From Roseateles sp. (GTDB lineage Bacteria > Pseudomonadota > Gammaproteobacteria > Burkholderiales > Burkholderiaceae_C): a DNA stretch of 64,000 nt. Made by a program: the position numbers and the translations under genes. This document shows, piece by piece, positions 60,241-64,000 of the stretch. The stretch is taken from positions 17,107 to 81,106 of the forward strand of contig JAFALK010000049.1 in assembly GCA_019234295.1 (NCBI GenBank), read 5' to 3'. Within the stretch, counting starts at the first letter, position 1. Each line of letters opens with the position of its first letter. The notes under the pieces were generated by a model. It did no database searches and had not been told where the DNA came from. It saw nothing but the letters and a program-made list of their open reading frames with translations.

Positions 60241-62136
60241 ATGCGTCTTGCTGTCTCGGCCGTGGCCCTGGCCCTCGCTGGCCTGATTTCATGCCCCCTT
60301 GTTCAAGCCCAGGAGAAAGAAGCCCCCGGCTATGACGTCCGCGCCAACTACACGAAGTACGAGCTGCGCGCCACCATGCGCGATGGCGCGCGCCTCTTCA
60401 CCGTAGCCTACGTGCCCAAGGACGAGAGCCGCAAGTACCCGATTCTGATGGTGCGTACGCCCTATGGCTGTGGTCCCTACGGCGAAGACCAGGACGGCCG
60501 TGCCTGGCCCAACGACGACTTTCTCAAGGCCGGCTACATCTTCGTTTGCCAGGACGTGCGCGGCCGCTACATGTCCGACGGCATCTGGATCGAGATGACG
60601 CCGCACATCGACAAGAAGAACGGCAAGAACGATGTGGACGAGAGCTCGGACACCTACGACACGGTGCAGTGGCTGCTGGACCACCTGAAGGGGCACAACG
60701 GCCGCGTGGGTATGTGGGGCATTTCCTATCCGGGCTTCTACACGGCCGCGTCGGCCGTGGACTCGCACCCGGCCCTCAAGGCGATCTCGCCCCAGGCGCC
60801 GGTGACCGACCTCTACATGGGAGACGACAGCTACCACGGCGGCACCTTCATGCTGGCCGCCAACTTCGGCTTCTACTCCGGCTTCAAGCCGCAGGCCAAC
60901 CCGACCGAGGGTGAGCGCGACTGGAAAAGCTTCGAGTTCCACAACGACGACGGCTACGACTTCTATCTGAGCGCGGGGAATCTCTCCTCGCTAGCCCGGC
61001 GCATCGACAACAAGTACTTCACCGACAGCATCGAACATGACCGTTACGACGGTTACTGGAAGAGCCGCGCCATCCAGAACCACCTGCACGGCGTCAAGGC
61101 CGCGGCCCTGACGGTCGGCGGCTGGTTCGACGCCGAAGACCTGGCCGGCCCGCTGCTCGTGGACCGCGCCCTGCGCGAGAAAAGCCCCGGCCAGCCGCGC
61201 ACGCTGGTCATGGGCCCCTGGCCGCATGGTGGCTGGATGGCCAAGTCGGGCAAGTCCATGGGCGCGGTGGACTTCGCCTCCGAGACCTCGGCCTTTTTCC
61301 AGAAGCAGATCATGCTGCCCTTCTTCGAGCAACACCTGAAGGATGGGCCGGACGCCAAGCTGCCGGCGGCCTGGGTCTTCGAGACCGGTACCAATGCCTG
61401 GCGCAAGTACGACGCCTGGCCTCCGCGCGAGGCCAAGCCGCGCCAGCTCTACTTGGACGCCCTCGGCCGCCTGAGCTGGACCGCGCCGCAGCAGGCGCAG
61501 GCTGCGTTCGACAGCTATACCAGTGATCCCGCCAAGCCTGTACCCTTCATCGGCTATGCCGCTCAGGGGGCACCGGCCGAATACATGCTCAGTGACCAGC
61601 GCTTCGCCTCGCGCCGCCCCGACGTGTTGGTCTACCAGACCGAGCCGCTGGAGAGCGACGTGACCGTGGTCGGTCCGCTGGTCGCCAAGCTCATGGCCTC
61701 CACCAGCGGCACGGACGTGGACTGGGTCGTCAAGCTCGTGGACGTCTACCCGCCCGAGTCGGCACAGGCGCCGGCCCGGCGCGAGCGGGGCAAGGACATC
61801 CCCCAGCCCGTCAGCGCCATGGGCGGCTACCAGCAGCTTGTGCGCGGCCAGCCGCTGCGCGCGCGCTATCGCCAGGGCTTCGAAAAAGGCGTGGCGACCG
61901 TGCCCGGCCAGGTCGAGAGCTTCAAGGTTGAGCTGCCGGACGTGAACCACACCTTCCGCCGCGGCCATCGCATCATGGTCCAGGTGCAGAGCAGCTGGTT
62001 CCCGTTGATTGACCTGAATCCGCAGAGCTTTGTCACCATCCGCGACGCAAGGCCCGAGGACTTCAAGCCGGCAACCCAGCGCGTGTACCGCTGGCGAGAC
62101 CAGGCTTCGAGCATTTCACTGAGCGTCGTCGAGTAA
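60241..62136 (+). CDS. CocE/NonD family hydrolase (S15-like), secreted
   Basis: 631 residues from the ATG at 60241 (AAAGGA upstream), with a signal peptide ending near LVQAQ. The alpha/beta hydrolase domain has RTPYGCGPYG, QDVRGRYMSDG and Ser162 in GISYPGFYT as nucleophile; a C-terminal beta-sandwich (X-Pro dipeptidyl-peptidase C domain, about 440-625) follows. The family includes cocaine esterase, alpha-amino-acid ester hydrolases and glutaryl-7-ACA acylase. Likely a periplasmic esterase/peptidase. Its last 21 bp overlap the convergent truC gene. Confidence 0.9.
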   Translation: MRLAVSAVALALAGLISCPLVQAQEKEAPGYDVRANYTKYELRATMRDGARLFTVAYVPKDESRKYPILMVRTPYGCGPYGEDQDGRAWPNDDFLKAGYIFVCQDVRGRYMSDGIWIEMTPHIDKKNGKNDVDESSDTYDTVQWLLDHLKGHNGRVGMWGISYPGFYTAASAVDSHPALKAISPQAPVTDLYMGDDSYHGGTFMLAANFGFYSGFKPQANPTEGERDWKSFEFHNDDGYDFYLSAGNLSSLARRIDNKYFTDSIEHDRYDGYWKSRAIQNHLHGVKAAALTVGGWFDAEDLAGPLLVDRALREKSPGQPRTLVMGPWPHGGWMAKSGKSMGAVDFASETSAFFQKQIMLPFFEQHLKDGPDAKLPAAWVFETGTNAWRKYDAWPPREAKPRQLYLDALGRLSWTAPQQAQAAFDSYTSDPAKPVPFIGYAAQGAPAEYMLSDQRFASRRPDVLVYQTEPLESDVTVVGPLVAKLMASTSGTDVDWVVKLVDVYPPESAQAPARRERGKDIPQPVSAMGGYQQLVRGQPLRARYRQGFEKGVATVPGQVESFKVELPDVNHTFRRGHRIMVQVQSSWFPLIDLNPQSFVTIRDARPEDFKPATQRVYRWRDQASSISLSVVE

Positions 62137-62811
62137 GGCCCACTCGGGGCCGGGCTCGGCACTGAAGAGGAGCCGACCGCCCCCGAGCGGGTGCTCCAGT
62201 TCGAGCTCCAGGGCATGCAGCCACAGCCGCTGCATGCCCAGATGCCCCGCCACAGCGCGGTTCAGTGGCCCCTTGCCGTGCGTGGCGTCGCCCACGATGG
62301 GATGGGCGATGTGCTTGAGGTGGCGACGGATCTGGTGGCGGCGGCCCTGCTGCGGCCGAAGTTCCAGCACGGCAAAGCGGCTGCTCGCAAAGCGGGCGTC
62401 GGTGACGAGCGGCCATTCCAGCCGGTGCAGCACTCGCCAATCGGTCAGCGCCGGCAGAAGCAGTTGGCCAGCCGAAGGCTTTTCCGGATCCCGCGCCAGC
62501 GCATGCTCGATGCGACCTTCACCGCTCGCCGGCCAACCTCGCACCAGGGCCTGGTAGCGCTTTCGCGCCAAGCCTTGCTCGAACACCGGTCCCATGAGCC
62601 CGGCGATTTCCGCGGAGAGCGCGAACAGCAGCACGCCCGAGGTGCCCTTGTCGAGCCGGTGCACGGGCCAGACCGGCCGCCCGATCTGGTCGCGCAGCAG
62701 CTGCACGGCGAAGCGCTCTTCCTGCGCGTCGATGCTGCTGCGGTGCACGAGCAGGCCGGCGGGCTTGTCGATGGCGACGAGGTGTTCGTCGCTGTAGAGG
62801 ATGCGCAACAT
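62116..62811 (-). CDS. truC: RluA-family pseudouridine synthase, TruC-like
   Basis: 231 residues from the ATG at 62811 (MLRILYSDEH). Motifs: AIDKPAGLLVHRS, catalytic Asp in PVHRLDKGTSGVLLFA, RRHQIRRHLKHIAHPIVGD with PLNRAVAG after it. TruC makes pseudouridine 65 in tRNA; the spacing and length match TruC better than RluC or RluD, which carry an S4 domain absent here. Confidence 0.88.
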   Translation of the reverse strand: MLRILYSDEHLVAIDKPAGLLVHRSSIDAQEERFAVQLLRDQIGRPVWPVHRLDKGTSGVLLFALSAEIAGLMGPVFEQGLARKRYQALVRGWPASGEGRIEHALARDPEKPSAGQLLLPALTDWRVLHRLEWPLVTDARFASSRFAVLELRPQQGRRHQIRRHLKHIAHPIVGDATHGKGPLNRAVAGHLGMQRLWLHALELELEHPLGGGRLLFSAEPGPEWALLDDAQ

Positions 62812-62978
62812 GATCCGGGAATTATTCACGGTTGATTTTTGGCATACCCCAGGCGGCCCCTCGAATCGGGCAGACACCCCGTCTTTGGGGGTTGTCGCAT
62901 ACCCGCATCTCCTGCCATAAATTCGTCATCGCGCTCGAGCATGATGTGAGCGTCGATGTACGTAGGAGGAAGTACACC

Positions 62979-63362
62979 ATGCCGCAGGAACTGCACGTCG
63001 GTCACCGTTCGACCCTGGTTTCGAGCATCGCCTGGATGCTCATGCTGCTGGCCCTGTTCGCGCTCGGCCTCCTGGCCTGGCGCACGGGCTTTGTCCGCAA
63101 CGCCCTCGACACCCTGATCCTCTCCTTGCCAGCCTGCGCCGCGCTGCTGATGTTGGCCGTCGGCCAGGCACTGCTGCGGCGCTACGAGTGGGGCCGCAAG
63201 CTGGCCCTGGGCCTGCTGGTGTTGGCCATTCCGCTGCTTCCGACGCTCTCTGCCCTGATCGGTGGTTGGCTGCTGCTGGCGCTGGGATTGCTGGTCAGTG
63301 CGGCGCTGGTCTGGTCGGTGCGAGCGCTCGGCCTGCCCACGATCAAGCGCGAGTTCGCCTGA
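62979..63362 (+). CDS. small integral membrane protein, function unknown
   Basis: 127 residues from the ATG at 62979, with a strong TAGGAGGA ribosome-binding site (62963-62970). Four predicted membrane segments: about 15-35 (SIAWMLMLLALFALGLLAW), 45-62, 73-90 and 92-112. No recognisable family. The strong initiation site and coherent hydrophobic pattern support a real gene. Its last 20 bp overlap the convergent YchJ gene. Confidence 0.7.
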   Translation: MPQELHVGHRSTLVSSIAWMLMLLALFALGLLAWRTGFVRNALDTLILSLPACAALLMLAVGQALLRRYEWGRKLALGLLVLAIPLLPTLSALIGGWLLLALGLLVSAALVWSVRALGLPTIKREFA

Positions 63363-63738
63363 CCCCTCCGTCGAGGTAGTACCAGCGGCCGCCCTCGCGC
63401 ACGAAGCGACTGATTTCGTGCAGTCGATGGGCGCGGCCGCCGAGCTTGCTGCGTGCCACGAACTCCACCGTGGCGTGATCGGCGTCTTGTTGCGCCTGCT
63501 GCTTCACCTCCAGGCCGAGCCAGCGCAGGCCCGCTTCGTTCGCTTGGAGATGCGCCGGGCGGGTGCTCGAGTGCCAAGTGGCGAGCAGGTAGTCGAGCTT
63601 GTCGAGCACGAAGGCGCTGTAGCGTGAGCGCATGAGCGATTCGGCGTCGGGCGCTGGCTGGCCGTCGTGCAAGCGCCCACAGCAATCGGCATAGGGCCTG
63701 GGGCGGCCACAGGGGCAGGGCTGGTGGGAGGCGTTCAT
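63343..63738 (-). CDS. YchJ-family (UPF0225) SEC-C zinc-binding protein
   Basis: 131 residues from the ATG at 63738 (MNASHQPCPCG); the frame remains open upstream into the intron-like sequence but that part is not coding. An N-terminal SEC-C-type zinc site (CPCGRPRPYADCCG) is followed by the NTF2-like YchJ domain with LMRSRYSAFVLDKLDYLLATWHSS in two motifs and FVREGGRWYYLDG. Function of the family is unknown; SEC-C motifs bind zinc and, in SecA, SecB or ribosomes. Confidence 0.92.
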   Translation of the reverse strand: MNASHQPCPCGRPRPYADCCGRLHDGQPAPDAESLMRSRYSAFVLDKLDYLLATWHSSTRPAHLQANEAGLRWLGLEVKQQAQQDADHATVEFVARSKLGGRAHRLHEISRFVREGGRWYYLDGGVRRTRA

Positions 63739-63764
63739 CGCGCGAATCATAAAATCCGCCGATG

Positions 63765-64000
63765 GTGCGTCACGAAGCAAAGGCTCGACTGAACCCTCTG
63801 GGGCGAGGTGGAGCTGCTGCATGCTGCGCATGTCCAACGGGTGAGAGTCCCGTCCCGGTAGGCGTCGGTGCACCGGGTAGCAGACCCCAGGTTGTGGAGG
63901 GAGACCTCTCAGCCCGAGCGGGGTGTCAAGAGCCCGTGAGGCGGCGCGAGCCGCGCAACGGGGAGCAAGCACGCGGGCCGCAACATGAAGTGAAGCCTGC
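63765..64000 (+). mobile_element. 5' part of a probable group II intron (cut by the window edge)
   Basis: From GTGCG at 63765 the sequence changes character and resembles the non-coding domain I of bacterial group II introns: the GUGYG-type 5' end, the segment AACGGGTGAGAGTCCCGTC near 63838, and purine-rich AACGGGGAGC and ACATGAAGTGAAGCCTGC stretches near the right edge. No intron-encoded reverse transcriptase is reached before 64000. It is inserted 27 bp upstream of the YchJ gene, in the opposite orientation. Assignment rests on pattern memory; the 3' end is not visible. Confidence 0.65.

Noticed and set aside
63739..63972. N-terminal extension of the YchJ gene
   Set aside because: The extension reads through intron-like sequence; the ATG at 63738 gives the standard YchJ N-terminus with its Cys motif.

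Overview
The window is GC-rich, densely coded bacterial DNA. The gene set is typical of a beta-proteobacterium of the order Burkholderiales, probably the Roseateles/Pelomonas/Rubrivivax side: an ispA-dxs-folE2 block, ppk-sixA, a lysR-lysA divergon, a complete assimilatory sulfur operon ending in cobA, and yciO next to an rnm-like PHP gene. The genus is inferred from gene content and was not tested by a search.

Region 1 (1-10490) is the most distinctive part. It looks like a locus for taking apart alpha-linked N-acetylgalactosamine (GalNAc) glycans such as mucin-type O-glycans or blood-group-A-like structures. A partial agaS gene (galactosamine-6-phosphate deaminase/isomerase) leaves to the left. 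An operon reads right: a GH31 enzyme resembling the alpha-GalNAcase subfamily with two carbohydrate-binding modules, a TonB-dependent outer-membrane receptor, a Tat-exported GH109 (NAD-dependent alpha-GalNAcase family) and a GH20 beta-hexosaminidase. The 351-bp divergent control region has a recognisable promoter for each arm, and the same CTTTCTTT box stands just upstream of both -35 elements.

Region 2 (10491-20830) holds small regulators and unrelated accessory genes: an XRE regulator facing an orphan ECF sigma factor across nested palindromes, a PhnA/YjdM zinc-ribbon protein, a small ribbon-helix-helix protein, a DUF1275 membrane protein, a spermidine-synthase-like protein and a periplasmic binding protein. 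Then come two identical tRNA-Asn genes, each with its own terminator, and a TonB-dependent receptor controlled by a TPP riboswitch. The region ends with a repetitive secreted protein, a subtilisin-like protease, and an ECF sigma/anti-sigma pair divergent from the protease.

Region 3 (20880-28970) is sulfur assimilation. An operon runs leftward, tauE-type exporter, cysI, DUF934, cysH, cysD, cysN, cobA, almost entirely with overlapping stop and start codons. It is followed on the same strand by a 7Fe ferredoxin and a ferredoxin-NADP reductase. No CysJ flavoprotein is present, so those two are plausible electron donors for CysI.

Region 4 (29040-48900) is mostly housekeeping: ornithine cyclodeaminase with a divergent Lrp regulator, a patatin-like lipoprotein, a LON-domain protein, yciO, rnm-like PHP phosphatase, a chemoreceptor, recJ, ppk-sixA, dctA, ppx, a dienelactone hydrolase, a ZIP transporter, UspA, a sulfurtransferase, a DMT-family exporter and a Rieske oxygenase.

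Region 5 (48900-64000) has xseB-ispA-dxs (isoprenoid precursors) followed by folE2, then lysR/lysA, and ahpC-ahpF with an unusually structured spacer. After rarD come a MoaD-like ubiquitin-fold protein paired with a BNR/beta-propeller protein and a CocE/NonD hydrolase, then truC, a small membrane protein and a YchJ-family protein. The right edge contains what looks like the 5' end of a group II intron, cut off by the window boundary.
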